From: Ideonella_A sakaiensis_A
GTDB lineage: Bacteria; Pseudomonadota; Gammaproteobacteria; Burkholderiales; Burkholderiaceae_C
DNA: 64,000 nt
Direction: 5' to 3'
Assembly: GCF_048320135.1 (NCBI RefSeq)
Contig: NZ_CP182947.1
Coordinates: forward strand, 5,456,001 to 5,520,000
Numbering within the stretch: the first letter of the stretch is position 1; each line of letters starts with the position of its first letter. This document shows, in pieces, positions 17,455 through 26,662 of the stretch. The notes below the pieces were generated by a model. It did no database searches and was not told the DNA's origin. It saw only the letters and a list, made by a program, of their open reading frames with translations. The position numbers were made by a program, and so were the translations under genes.

Positions 17455-18402
17455 ATGCTGAACGTGCTCGGCGTCACCGCGCCGATCTACCTGCTGATCG
17501 CGGCCGGTTTCATCACGGTGCGCATGGGCTGGATGGCCGGCAGCGACATGCGCATCCTCGGCCGCTTCGTCGCGCAGTTCTGCGTGCCCGCGCTGCTGTT
17601 CCGGGCCGTGACGCGCCAGCCGCTCGACCAGGTGCTGCACGGTGATTTTCTGTTCGTCTATGCGGCCGGCTCGCTGCTGACGGTGGCTCTGGTGCTGGCC
17701 GTCGCGCTGCGCCTGCGCCGCGCATCCTTGTCGCTCGCCGCGGTGCAGGCGCTCGGCGCGGCCGGCTCGAACAGCGTATTCATCGGCTATCCGCTGGCGC
17801 TGCAACTGATCGGCCCGAGCGCCGGCATTGCGCTGGCGCTGACCACGCTGGTCGAGAACATGCTGATCATCCCGCTGCTGCTCGCGCTCGCCGCCAGCGG
17901 CAGCGGCGAACGGCGGGCCGGACCGGTGCTACGCGCAACCGCGCTCGGCTTGCTGCGCAACCCGATGATCCTGGCAATCGTGGCCGGTGCGCTGGTCTCG
18001 GCATTCGGCATCGGCCTGCATCCGGTGCTCGACCGGACCGTCGCGATGGCGGCGGCGGCTGCGCCGCCGACCGCATTGTTCGTGATCGGCGGCACGCTGG
18101 TCGGCCTGCAGCTGACCGGCATGCGCGCCGACATCGCGCTGGTGGCCGGCGGCAAGCTGCTGATCCATCCGCTGTGCATCGCATTGTTCGTCTGGCTGCT
18201 GCCGCCGGCCGATCCGCTGCTGCGTGCGGCGGCTGTGCTGTTTGCCGCGATGCCGATGCTGAGCATCTATCCGGTGCTCGCGCAGCGCTTCGGCCATGAG
18301 CGATTCAGCGCCGCGGCACTGCTGGCTGCGACGGTTGCGTCATTCGTGACGATCAGCCTGGCGATTGCCCTGATCCCGGCCGGGTGGATCGCCTATCGCT
18401 GA
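17455..18402 (+). CDS. AEC family transporter
   Basis: A 315-residue inner-membrane carrier with about ten hydrophobic segments in two five-helix halves. The first half begins APIYLLIAAGFITVRMGWM and contains GRFVAQFCVPALLFRAVTRQ, and the second contains LRNPMILAIVAGALVSAFG. These match the auxin-efflux-carrier (AEC/MleP) family, whose bacterial members move dicarboxylates or malonate. The ATG at 17455 was chosen, with GGGCAGGG upstream; a GTG at 17446 is possible. It follows the VOC gene by 31 bp, and the two may be one transcript. Substrate is unknown. Confidence 0.82.
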   Translation: MLNVLGVTAPIYLLIAAGFITVRMGWMAGSDMRILGRFVAQFCVPALLFRAVTRQPLDQVLHGDFLFVYAAGSLLTVALVLAVALRLRRASLSLAAVQALGAAGSNSVFIGYPLALQLIGPSAGIALALTTLVENMLIIPLLLALAASGSGERRAGPVLRATALGLLRNPMILAIVAGALVSAFGIGLHPVLDRTVAMAAAAAPPTALFVIGGTLVGLQLTGMRADIALVAGGKLLIHPLCIALFVWLLPPADPLLRAAAVLFAAMPMLSIYPVLAQRFGHERFSAAALLAATVASFVTISLAIALIPAGWIAYR

Positions 18403-18411
18403 GGCCTTGCC

Positions 18412-20079
18412 CTAGGCACTTCTCCGCCAGACGGTGGTCAGCACACGCAGCTTGGCCCAGATGGAGAGCCGCTCGTCGGAGACGGCATCGAGAAAGTCCG
18501 ACAGCCGCTTCGACTTCGACATCGTGTAGAAGGTCAGCACCATCGTCGCGACGAAGACGACCGCAAACCAGCTCAATTTGCGTTGCAGCGGGGCATCGGC
18601 TTCGGCGAGCAGGTTCATGCCGAGAAAGCCGGTCGTCACGGTACCGACCAGGCCGAGGATCGTCACGACGGTCAGCCTGACGATCGTATTGGCCTGGCGG
18701 CGCTGGCTGTCGGCGTCGAGGTAGGTGTTCATGTCGGCCATCCGTTCCTTGACCTCGGCATACAGCGGGTCGAGGCCGAGGTGCTGCGAGCACATCTGGA
18801 ACAGCCCGCGGATCTGCGCCTGTTCCGACACCTCGTGGAACCAGTAGCGGTGCGTGAAGCGCAGAAAACCCTCGAAACTCCCGCGAATCGCGCGCTTGAA
18901 ACGCCGCACGCTGGCCGCGTCGCCGATGTCGAGCGCCTTCAAGGCCTCGACCAGGCGGTCCGAGAACATCAGCAGCGACGCCTTCTGCAGGTGGGCGATC
19001 AGGAACAGCATGAAATGCTGGTGACGAAACTGCGCCAGCACGCCGCGGTCCGGACAGGTGAAGAAGCGGCTGCCGGCATCGCCGACCACGACGATCGCGT
19101 GGCCGCTGCACAGGTAGCGGGTATGCGGCGCAGCACCGCCCGGGGTCCAGAACCGGTCGTAGCAGAAGCGCTGTTCGAAATCGGCCAGGTGCGGTTCCGC
19201 ATACGGCAGGTCGATCGCATCGGGCGCAGCCGCGCCGGTCACCAGCCCGAGCCGGACAAAATCGCTGCGCGTCAGGGCCTGCGGATCGTCGACGGCAAGG
19301 TAGGCCAGCATCGGCATCCGGTAGTACTCGATCTGCCGGTAGCGCAACTCGCCGGGTGTTTCGCTGTGGTCGTTGACCAGCGGGCGCAGCAGAAAGTCCC
19401 AGTGGCTGGCGATGCGTGGCGCGCGGTGTGCTGCCAAGTGGCTCAGAAAGATGTCGCGCTGCTGCGCATCGGACGCAGCCAGCACGCTGCCGTCGGCGGC
19501 CAACCACTCGACGCTGTGCAGGCAGTGCAGTGCCCGCCCGTCGTCGTCCCAGCCGGCCGGGTAGGCGCGGCCGAAGCGGTACATCAGCTCCTGGGCCTGC
19601 GCCAGCTGCAGGCCTTCGGTCGCGACCTCGACATTGAGCATCACGACATCGACGTCGAAGAAGAAATACAGGTCGACGTGCACCACGTGCAGTGTCAGAG
19701 CGGCTTCGTCGCTGCGGGAAACGATGCGGATCGCTGCGATGTCGCTGCGCCGGAAGACGCGCATCGGCGGCCCCGGATCGCCGCGCTGCGGCCCCGACGC
19801 AGCGCGTCCCTCGCCATACAGGAACTGCTGCACATAGGGCAGGAAGGCGACAAACTCGTTGTAATGGCGCTCGTGGAAGCCGTCGCGGTCGCCGGTATAT
19901 TCATCGACGACCTCGCGCCACGGCGACGCGTCGCCGAGCGCGCGCAGCACCTCCCACGGCCGCTGCTGCGCGGCCCCGGCCAACGGCATCAGCCGCAGCG
20001 GCCACAGCAGGATCTGGCGCAACTGCCGAACCGCATTCGATGCATTACTCATTGGTGGTTCGGCGGTGGAGGTGGGCAT
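18412..20079 (-). CDS. CorA-like divalent-cation transporter with large N-terminal domain
   Basis: A protein of about 555 residues. Two C-terminal membrane helices carry the CorA hallmark: the GMN motif in TTGFLGMNLLAEADAP follows helix 1 (IVRLTVVTILGLVGTV), and helix 2 is WFAVVFVATMVLTFY. The preceding 450 residues form the cytoplasmic funnel and an N-terminal domain larger than in E. coli CorA (316 residues). It includes a DLYFFFDVDVVMLNVEVATE strand block and a long helix near CSQHLGLDPLYAEVKERMAD. Mg2+, Co2+ or Zn2+ flux is inferred from GMN. Start 20079 is chosen, but ATG 20052 (MSNASNAVRQ) is equally plausible. The frame further upstream is only repeat sequence. Confidence 0.78.
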   Translation of the reverse strand: MPTSTAEPPMSNASNAVRQLRQILLWPLRLMPLAGAAQQRPWEVLRALGDASPWREVVDEYTGDRDGFHERHYNEFVAFLPYVQQFLYGEGRAASGPQRGDPGPPMRVFRRSDIAAIRIVSRSDEAALTLHVVHVDLYFFFDVDVVMLNVEVATEGLQLAQAQELMYRFGRAYPAGWDDDGRALHCLHSVEWLAADGSVLAASDAQQRDIFLSHLAAHRAPRIASHWDFLLRPLVNDHSETPGELRYRQIEYYRMPMLAYLAVDDPQALTRSDFVRLGLVTGAAAPDAIDLPYAEPHLADFEQRFCYDRFWTPGGAAPHTRYLCSGHAIVVVGDAGSRFFTCPDRGVLAQFRHQHFMLFLIAHLQKASLLMFSDRLVEALKALDIGDAASVRRFKRAIRGSFEGFLRFTHRYWFHEVSEQAQIRGLFQMCSQHLGLDPLYAEVKERMADMNTYLDADSQRRQANTIVRLTVVTILGLVGTVTTGFLGMNLLAEADAPLQRKLSWFAVVFVATMVLTFYTMSKSKRLSDFLDAVSDERLSIWAKLRVLTTVWRRSA

Positions 20080-20136
20080 GACGGGAGTGTAGGCAAGTGC
20101 AGGCCGGGCGAAGGGTCGGCAGCTTTGACTGGATTC

Positions 20137-20907
20137 GGCCCGGAGCGGCCGTTGATTTCGCTGGATGGGCTGACTTTGTGGGAGGGGCTTCAGCCCCGAT
20201 TCGGGCTTATGCCACATAGCAGGACGCAGCGGCGCGGCAGACCGTTCCGACTCATTACTTCCCATCAACCGAGAGCAAAGGCGCGGTCGGGCGGCCGCTT
20301 GCGCTTAGATGCTTGCCCTCGCGCCGGGCGCTCGGGTTCCCTGCGATGCTCGGTCTTGTGGCCCGTCGCGGAAACTCGCTGCACTCGCTTCGCTCGTTAC
20401 GCTCAAACAGTCCGCGACAAGCCAGTTGTTGATGCTCGCTGCGCTCGCGGGCCACAAAACCTCCGCTTCTCGGCTGCGCATATGCGCGCCAGCAGCCACC
20501 CGCCCACGCCTTTGCTTCAGCACCGAGGACTTCGGCGAAGCGCACCATCGTTGCAGCGCGAAAGGCGGTGCCCGGGCGGGGCGATTTATGCGGCGGCGAG
20601 AAGCGGAGGTTCAGGGTCGGCGAGCGCAGCGAGCATCAACAAACATACTCGCGGCGGTTGTCCGAGCGCAGTGAGCGCAGCGAACGTAGCGAGTTCCGCC
20701 GCGTGACCCTGGACCGAGCATCGCAGCGCAGTCCGAGCGCCAGCGAGGACCGCCGCATCATGAGCCACGACCGGGTGCCGCCTGCCGCGCCGCTCGGTCT
20801 TGGCATGCAATTCGAAGGGCATGCGCGCGGCCAAGATCCCGAATCGGGGCTGAAGCCCCTCCCACAAAGTCTGGCGCGGCCCAGGCGCCAGATGTCCGCT
20901 CCGGGCC
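20137..20907. repeat. Composite dispersed repeat unit, copy 1
   Basis: Non-coding unit between the divergent CorA-like and purU genes. It is bounded by inverted repeats: TGTGGGAGGGGCTTCAGCCC at 20177 and its reverse complement ending at 20866, plus an outer GGCCCGGAGCGG (20137) facing CCGCTCCGGGCC (from about 20896). Between them is a core, 20271-20799 (529 bp), that recurs almost base for base at 58295-58822. Inside the core, arms at about 20331-20453 and 20618-20738 are imperfect inverted repeats of each other, for example GTTGATGCTCGCTGCGCTCG facing CGAGCGCAGCGAGCATCAAC. Open frames here are artefacts of the repeat. It resembles REP-bounded, transposase-less elements. Confidence 0.85.
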
Positions 20908-21197
20908 GCAAGCGCCTGCATGGGGCACGGCCCGGCGCCCGAATCGTTCCCGAGGGCTCGGCCGTTCGGCTCGCATCGGTCAGCAGGCAACGAAGGGAAC
21001 ACCCCGGCGAGCCGAATCGAATCGGCGGTTCAGAGCAGCCCGCGAACAGTTGCATCGATCAGCAGGAGTGCCCGGGCTGTTCGTGCAGCAGCCGGGCCAT
21101 CTCGACCGCATGGCCAAGGAAGCGGGACAATTGCATCTTTCAACGCTGCTGCAGCGCCTCAACGCAGGGCTTTGAGTCAGCCCCGCCTGCCGAATTC
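20908..21197. other. Non-coding stretch upstream of purU
   Basis: About 290 bp between the repeat unit and the purU start. I see no credible gene, RNA or terminator. A frame ending at 21175 encodes a short helical-looking peptide but has no ribosome site and no recognisable family. The purU promoter should lie here. Confidence 0.5.
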
Positions 21198-22061
21198 ATG
21201 AGCGATCGAATCATCCTGACCACCGCCTGCCGCAACCGCCCCGGCATCGTTGCCGCCTTGTCGACCGCGATCCTCGAGATGGACTGCAACATCCTGGATT
21301 CGCAGCAGTTCGACGACCTGCACAGCGACCAGTTCTTCGGTCGCATCGTGTTCGACCGCTGCGACCTCGGCGAACTCGACGAGGAGGCTGTCCGCGCGCA
21401 GTTGCAGCCGGTCTTCGAGCGCTTCGCGATGAAGACCACGGTGCGGCTCGCGTCACGCCGCCGCCGGGTGCTGCTGATGGCGTCGAAATTCGACCACTGC
21501 CTCGGCGACCTGATGTACCGCTGGCGGATCGGCGAACTGGAGATGGATGTCGTCGGCGTCGTCTCGAACAGCCCGGCCGAGACCTACCGCCACCTGTCGC
21601 CGCTCGGTGTGCCATTCCACCACCTGCCGGTGACCGCCGAGACAAAACCGGCGCAGGAAGCGAAGCTGCTCGAGATCATCGAGGCCAACGGCGTCGAACT
21701 GGTCGTGCTGGCCCGCTACATGCAGATCCTGTCTGACGAGCTGACGCGCAGATTGGCGGGCCGCTGCATCAATATCCACCACAGCTTCCTGCCCGGCTTC
21801 AAGGGTGCGCGGCCGTATCACCAGGCCTTCGATCGTGGCGTCAAGGTGATCGGTGCCACCGCCCACTATGTGACGGCCGACCTCGACGAGGGCCCGATCA
21901 TCGAGCAGGACATCGAACGCGTCAGCCACCGCGACCAGCCCGACGAGCTGGTGCGCAAGGGCCGCGACATCGAGCGCCGGGTGCTGGCGCGGGCGGTGCG
22001 CCACCACCTGGAGGACCGGGTGCTGCTGAACGGCAACAAGACGATCGTCTTTCCGGAGTAG
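21198..22061 (+). CDS. purU: Formyltetrahydrofolate deformylase
   Basis: Hydrolyses 10-formyl-THF to THF and formate, balancing the one-carbon pool and supplying formate to PurT. 287 residues: an N-terminal ACT domain (1-80, IILTTACRNRPGIVAALSTA) and a formyltransferase-like domain with VLARYMQILSDEL, the catalytic CINIHHSFLPGFKGARPYHQ block and the GATAHYVTADLDEGPII motif. Length and both domains match E. coli PurU. ATG 21198 fits the ACT start. It lies in the same window as a riboswitch-controlled glycine cleavage operon, and both act on one-carbon THF pools. Confidence 0.95.
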   Translation: MSDRIILTTACRNRPGIVAALSTAILEMDCNILDSQQFDDLHSDQFFGRIVFDRCDLGELDEEAVRAQLQPVFERFAMKTTVRLASRRRRVLLMASKFDHCLGDLMYRWRIGELEMDVVGVVSNSPAETYRHLSPLGVPFHHLPVTAETKPAQEAKLLEIIEANGVELVVLARYMQILSDELTRRLAGRCINIHHSFLPGFKGARPYHQAFDRGVKVIGATAHYVTADLDEGPIIEQDIERVSHRDQPDELVRKGRDIERRVLARAVRHHLEDRVLLNGNKTIVFPE

Positions 22062-22115
22062 GGCTGCCCGGCGCGCTACCATGTGCCGATCTTTCGGCAT
22101 CCATGAGGTGGCAGC

Positions 22116-23330
22116 ATGTCGTCAGGCAAGATTCTGGTTGCACAAGGGGGCGGGCCGACTGCGGTCATCAACCAGTCGCTGGTCGGTGTCGTTCTCGAGG
22201 CGCGGCGCTTTCGCGAGGTCACGCGGGTCTACGGCGCGCAGCACGGCGTGCGCGGCATCGTCAACGAGGATTTTGTCGACCTGACGCAGGAGACCAGCCA
22301 CAACCTCGAGATGGTCGCGAAGACGCCTTCATCGGCGCTCGGTTCGACCCGCGACAAACCCGACCTCGCGTATTGCCAGGAAATGTTCAAGGTGCTGCAG
22401 GCGCACCAGATCGAGCATTTTTTCAACATCGGCGGCAACGATTCGTCGGATACCGTGCGCATCGTCGAGGAGGAGGCGCGCAAGGCCGGTTATCCGCTGC
22501 GCTGCGTGCACATTCCGAAAACCATCGACAACGACCTGGTGCTGAACGACCATACGCCGGGGTTTCCGAGCGCCGCGCGGTTTGTCGCCCAGGCCTTTGC
22601 CGGCGCCAATCTCGACAACGCGTCGCTGCCCGGCGTCTATGTCGGCATCGTGATGGGCCGCCATGCCGGCTTTCTGACCGCCGCATCGGCACTCGGCAAG
22701 AAATTCGCCGACGACGGGCCACACCTGATCTACCTGCCGGAGCGCGACTTCTCGATCGATGCCTTCCTGCGCGACGTCAAGGCCGCGTACGAGCGCCATG
22801 GCCGCTGCGTTGTCGCGGTCAGCGAGGGCATCCACGATGCCGACGGTCAGCCGATGCTGGTCAAGCTGGCAAAGGATCTGGAACGCGATGCCCATGGCAA
22901 CGTGCAGCTGAGCGGCACCGGTGCACTCGCCGACCTGCTGTGCGAGGAAATCAAGAACAAGCTCGGCATCAAGCGGGTGCGTGGCGATACCTTCGGCTAT
23001 CTGCAACGCAGCTTCGTCGGCTGTGTCAGCGATGTCGACCAGCGCGAAGCGCGCGAGGTCGGCGAGAAGGCGGTGCAGTATGCGTTGTGGGGCGATCGCA
23101 GCGGATCCGTCGCGATCAAGCGCAATGGTTATTACTCGGTCGACTACGAACTACTGCCGCTCGAAGCGGTGGCCGGCAAGACGCGCACGATGGAAGATGA
23201 ATTCATCGCGTCGTCGGGCACCGACGTGACCGATGCGTTCCGGCTTTATTTGCGGCCGCTGCTCGGCTCCGGCATGCAGGATGCGTTCAGGCTGCGCCCG
23301 AACCCGGTCGAGAAAATTCTGAAACGTTGA
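22116..23330 (+). CDS. pfp: Diphosphate-dependent phosphofructokinase
   Basis: Interconverts fructose-6-phosphate and fructose-1,6-bisphosphate, probably with PPi. The 404-residue protein starts GKILVAQGGGPTAVINQSL. Two positions separate ATP from PPi enzymes: the GGDG loop is GGND here (Asp in place of the ATP-type Gly), and PGTIDND is PKTIDND (Lys). Both are PPi-type. The MGRHAGFLTAASAL block binds the sugar phosphate. Such enzymes in methylotrophs also use sedoheptulose-7-phosphate. It stands 54 bp after purU and 12 bp before the thiolase; whether these form an operon is unclear. Confidence 0.88.
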   Translation: MSSGKILVAQGGGPTAVINQSLVGVVLEARRFREVTRVYGAQHGVRGIVNEDFVDLTQETSHNLEMVAKTPSSALGSTRDKPDLAYCQEMFKVLQAHQIEHFFNIGGNDSSDTVRIVEEEARKAGYPLRCVHIPKTIDNDLVLNDHTPGFPSAARFVAQAFAGANLDNASLPGVYVGIVMGRHAGFLTAASALGKKFADDGPHLIYLPERDFSIDAFLRDVKAAYERHGRCVVAVSEGIHDADGQPMLVKLAKDLERDAHGNVQLSGTGALADLLCEEIKNKLGIKRVRGDTFGYLQRSFVGCVSDVDQREAREVGEKAVQYALWGDRSGSVAIKRNGYYSVDYELLPLEAVAGKTRTMEDEFIASSGTDVTDAFRLYLRPLLGSGMQDAFRLRPNPVEKILKR

Positions 23331-23342
23331 CGAGGTCCTGAA

Positions 23343-24521
23343 TTGACAGAAGCCTATATCGTTGCCGTGGCCCGCACGGCCGGAGGCCGCCGCGGTGGCC
23401 GCTTGTCGGGCTGGCACCCGGTCGACCTCGGCGCCCAGGTGATCGATGCGCTGGTCGCGCGCAGCGGCGCCGATCCGGCGGCGATCGATGACGTGATCTT
23501 CGGCTGCGTCGGCCAGGCCGGCGAGCAATCGAGCAATGTCGCGCGCAACGTGGTGCTCGCATCGAGCCTGCCCGAATCGGTGCCCGGCACGTCGATCGAC
23601 CGCCAGTGCGGCTCGTCGCAACAGGCGTTGCATTTCGCCGCGCAGGCGGTGATGTCGGGGACGATGGACATCGTGATCGCCGGTGGAGTCGAAAGCATGT
23701 CGCGGGTGCCGATGAACATGCCGTCGGCGCTGCCGCGCAAGCATGAGCTCGGTTATTACATGAGCCCGCGGATGCAGTCCCGGTATCCGGACATCGAATT
23801 CAGCCAGTTCGTTGGCGCCGAGATGATCTCGCGCAAATACGGCCTGCAGCGCGAACAGCTCGATGCCTATGCGCTGCAAAGCCAGCGGCGAGCGATCGCG
23901 GCGACGCAGGCCGGCTGCTTCGATGCCGAACTGCTGCCGGTCGAAACCCGCCTTGCCGACGGCACCGGCAACGGCGAGCTGCACCGAGTCGACGAAGGCA
24001 TCCGCTTCGAGACCTCGCTGCAGGCGATTGCCTCGGTCAAGCTGCTCACCGAAGGCGGCACGATCAGTGCAGCCAATGCGAGCCAGATCTGCGACGGCGC
24101 ATCCGGCGTCGTCGTCGTCAACGAACGCGGCCTGAAAACGCTCGGCGTCGAGCCGCTGGCCCGCATCGTCCATTTGAGCGTGATCGGCCATGACCCGGTG
24201 ATCATGCTCGAGGCGCCGCTGCCGGCGACATTGGCGGCGCTAAAGAAGGCCGGCATGTCGGTCGACGACATCGACCTGTTCGAGGTCAACGAGGCCTTTG
24301 CGTCGGTGCCGCTGGCCTGGTTGCAAGCGACTGGCGCCGATCCCGAGCGGCTCAATGTCAATGGCGGCGCGATCGCGCTCGGCCACCCGCTCGGCGCGTC
24401 CGGCACGCGGCTGATGGCGACGCTGGTCAGCGCCTTGCGCCAGCGCGGCAAGCGCTACGGCCTGCAGACGATGTGCGAGGGTGGCGGCATGGCCAATGTG
24501 ACGATCATCGAGCGGCTCTGA
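23343..24521 (+). CDS. Acetyl-CoA acyltransferase (thiolase)
   Basis: Condenses or cleaves 3-ketoacyl-CoA. 392 residues from a TTG start at 23343. The nucleophile is in SIDRQCGSSQQALHFAAQ (Cys near 88), and the C-terminal catalytic blocks are GGAIALGHPLGASGTRLM (His) and MCEGGGMAN (second Cys). NEAFASVPLAW is also canonical. Sequence style is that of FadA-like thiolases paired with acyl-CoA enzymes, not PhaA specifically. The stop codon overlaps the next ATG (TGATG), so it is coupled to the racemase-like gene. Confidence 0.93.
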   Translation: MTEAYIVAVARTAGGRRGGRLSGWHPVDLGAQVIDALVARSGADPAAIDDVIFGCVGQAGEQSSNVARNVVLASSLPESVPGTSIDRQCGSSQQALHFAAQAVMSGTMDIVIAGGVESMSRVPMNMPSALPRKHELGYYMSPRMQSRYPDIEFSQFVGAEMISRKYGLQREQLDAYALQSQRRAIAATQAGCFDAELLPVETRLADGTGNGELHRVDEGIRFETSLQAIASVKLLTEGGTISAANASQICDGASGVVVVNERGLKTLGVEPLARIVHLSVIGHDPVIMLEAPLPATLAALKKAGMSVDDIDLFEVNEAFASVPLAWLQATGADPERLNVNGGAIALGHPLGASGTRLMATLVSALRQRGKRYGLQTMCEGGGMANVTIIERL

Positions 24522-25675
24522 TGACGCAGACCGACACCCGCAAGCAAGGGCCGCTGGCCGGCCTGAAGGTCGTCGAGATGGCCGGCCTCGGGCCGGGGCC
24601 GTTCTGCGCGATGATGCTTGCCGACATGGGCGCCGAGGTGTTGCGCATCACCCGTCCGCCGACCGGCGCGCCAGCGATCGTCGACGGCAGCTACGACGTG
24701 CTGAACCGCGGCCGGCCGGCGCTGGCGCTGGACCTGCGGCAGCCGCAGGCGGTCGAGACCGTGCTCGATCTGGTCGGCGTCGCCGATGTGCTGGTCGAGG
24801 GCTTCCGGCCCGGCGTGATGGAGCGCATGGGGCTCGGCCCCGATACCTGCCTCGAGCGCAACCCGCGGCTGGTCTACGGCCGGATGACCGGCTGGGGCCA
24901 GTTCGGCCCGCTGTCGCTGGCGGCCGGCCACGACATCAACTACATCGCATTGAGCGGAATGCTGCATGCGATCGGCCCGGCCGACGCAGCGCCAACCCCG
25001 CCGCTGAACCTGGTCGGCGATTTCGGCGGCGGCGCGATGATGCTGGCGTTCGGCGTGATGTGCGCGCTGCACGAGGCGCGGCAGTCCGGCAAGGGTCAGG
25101 TCATCGATGCGGCAATGACCGACGGCGCCGCGCTGCTCGGCGCGATGATGTACGGCATGAAGGCGGCCGGCAAATGGAGCAACCGGCGCGGCGACAACCT
25201 GCTCGATGGCGGCGCGCCGTTCTACGCCACCTATGCCTGCGCCGACGGCAAACATGTCGCGATCGGCCCACTCGAGCCGCAGTTCTACGCGCAGCTGCGC
25301 CGCCTGTGTGATCTGCAGGACGATCCGCTGCTCGATGCGCGGGACGACCCGGCGCGCTGGCCCGAACTGCGGGAGCGGCTGAGCGATCTGTTCCGTACCC
25401 GCAGCCGCGACGAATGGTGTGCGCTGCTCGAAGGCAGCGATGCCTGCTTCGCGCCGGTGCTCGACTGGGACGAGGCGCCGGCCCATCCGCACAACCAGGC
25501 GCGCGGCAGCTTCGTCACCGTCGATGGCGTGCTGCAGCCGGCGCCTGCGCCGCGGTTCAGCCGGACGCCGGCCGGGGTGCCGGGCGCGGCCGGCAGCCAG
25601 CCATCGGCAGCAAATCTGTTGGCAAGCTGGGGTATTGCGGCTGATCGGATCGCTGGCTTGGATACTGGCAGCTGA
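24521..25675 (+). CDS. Alpha-methylacyl-CoA racemase-like CaiB/BaiF protein
   Basis: A 384-residue type III CoA-transferase family protein. GLKVVEMAGLGPGPFCAMMLADMGAEVLRI opens the CoA-binding domain (shown here as adjoining pieces), VEGFRPGVMERMGLGPD follows, and AAGHDINYIALSGMLHAIG with the later GDFGGGAMMLA matches methylacyl-CoA racemases more closely than formyl-CoA transferases. Racemases convert (2R)- to (2S)-methylacyl-CoA before beta-oxidation. Translational coupling with the thiolase suggests breakdown of branched or side-chain acids. The specific substrate is inferred only. Confidence 0.85.
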   Translation: MTQTDTRKQGPLAGLKVVEMAGLGPGPFCAMMLADMGAEVLRITRPPTGAPAIVDGSYDVLNRGRPALALDLRQPQAVETVLDLVGVADVLVEGFRPGVMERMGLGPDTCLERNPRLVYGRMTGWGQFGPLSLAAGHDINYIALSGMLHAIGPADAAPTPPLNLVGDFGGGAMMLAFGVMCALHEARQSGKGQVIDAAMTDGAALLGAMMYGMKAAGKWSNRRGDNLLDGGAPFYATYACADGKHVAIGPLEPQFYAQLRRLCDLQDDPLLDARDDPARWPELRERLSDLFRTRSRDEWCALLEGSDACFAPVLDWDEAPAHPHNQARGSFVTVDGVLQPAPAPRFSRTPAGVPGAAGSQPSAANLLASWGIAADRIAGLDTGS

Positions 25676-25684
25676 CGACGACGA

Positions 25685-26662
25685 TCAATCAGCGGCCGCT
25701 GCCAGCGTCCCCCGCAGCGCCTGCAGGCAAGCCGTTGCCAGCGGATCGACCGGTGCCAGTTGCTCTCCGCGGCGGACTGCGGCCACCTGCACCAGCAAGC
25801 GCTCGAGTGCCGTCATCCTGCGGTCGATGTCGGTTCGAGTCGACAGCAAACGGTCGGCTCGGATCTGCGCGATGAACGCGGGCATCACCGCGACGAGACG
25901 ATCGTCGTCGAGGGCACGCCACGATTGGCCCAGCACGGCGGCCGAATCGAGCGAAGGTATCCGATAGATCTGTTGAACCACGGTGGCGTCTTCGTCCTCC
26001 GCGGAATCCTCATCTGGCTGCTGCGATGCAGCTTGCTGCGACAGCATCTCCGCCATCACGTCGACCTCGGCCTGCGAAGCCCCTGCAGCAACCGTGCGCA
26101 GCGCAATCACGGCGCGCATCGTGCGACACAGCATCGCAACCGGGTTGGCCGGAACAAATGGATCGGGGCTCGTCAGCAGTTCGATCATCCGGTCGCGTGT
26201 TGCGGCCAAGAGATGGCGTTGGAACAGCGGCGCCAACGCCGCAAACGCGGTATCGATGTCTTGTTCGTCGAATGCATGAAGGACTCCCCACAGCTCGCCC
26301 AGTGAAAAATTGACGTCGGTCTGCTCGAGCAGCGACGTCAGGAGAAGGGCGGACGGACCGCTGTTCCCGCCGCGTTGCCGGGCCAGCACTGCCAGCCAAG
26401 CCAACAGGTCGGGATTGCCGGGCCGATCGAACAGCGCCTGGCGCAGCAATGCGATTGGTGACGGGTTCGACCCTTTTTGACACGCCTTGTGCCACAAGTC
26501 CGCCCAGTTCGGCCCAGCGGGATGTGCCGCATGGACATCGGCGCGCGAGCCGCCTGCCCATATCCACAAGGCAAGGCTTGCCGTCCTGCCCGCATAGTGT
26601 TGCGACAGGAATTCAGTCACTGCCTGGTCGAGGGGCTGCATCGTTGCTTCGGTTCTGCTCAT
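25685..26662 (-). CDS. Unrecognised helical protein, last gene of the effector-type operon
   Basis: A 325-residue, predominantly helical, soluble protein that I do not recognise. No signal peptide or membrane segment is seen. The N-terminal half has WADLWHKACQKGSNPSPIAL followed by DRPGNPDLLAWLAVLARQRG, a repeat-like helical style; an acidic stretch SQQPDEDSAEDEDA lies near residue 230. ATG 26662 overlaps the previous stop by four bases (ATGA); a longer start at 26704 exists but overlaps further. Coupling to the DUF4123/giant-protein operon suggests a role in the same system, for example a chaperone or immunity factor. That role is inference. Confidence 0.7.
   Translation of the reverse strand: MSRTEATMQPLDQAVTEFLSQHYAGRTASLALWIWAGGSRADVHAAHPAGPNWADLWHKACQKGSNPSPIALLRQALFDRPGNPDLLAWLAVLARQRGGNSGPSALLLTSLLEQTDVNFSLGELWGVLHAFDEQDIDTAFAALAPLFQRHLLAATRDRMIELLTSPDPFVPANPVAMLCRTMRAVIALRTVAAGASQAEVDVMAEMLSQQAASQQPDEDSAEDEDATVVQQIYRIPSLDSAAVLGQSWRALDDDRLVAVMPAFIAQIRADRLLSTRTDIDRRMTALERLLVQVAAVRRGEQLAPVDPLATACLQALRGTLAAAAD

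Noticed and set aside
20271..20799. Several overlapping frames inside the repeat core, also in the copy at 58295-58822
   Set aside because: They occur in all frames, arise from the CGCTCG-type repeats, and have no ribosome sites. The repeat itself is the feature.
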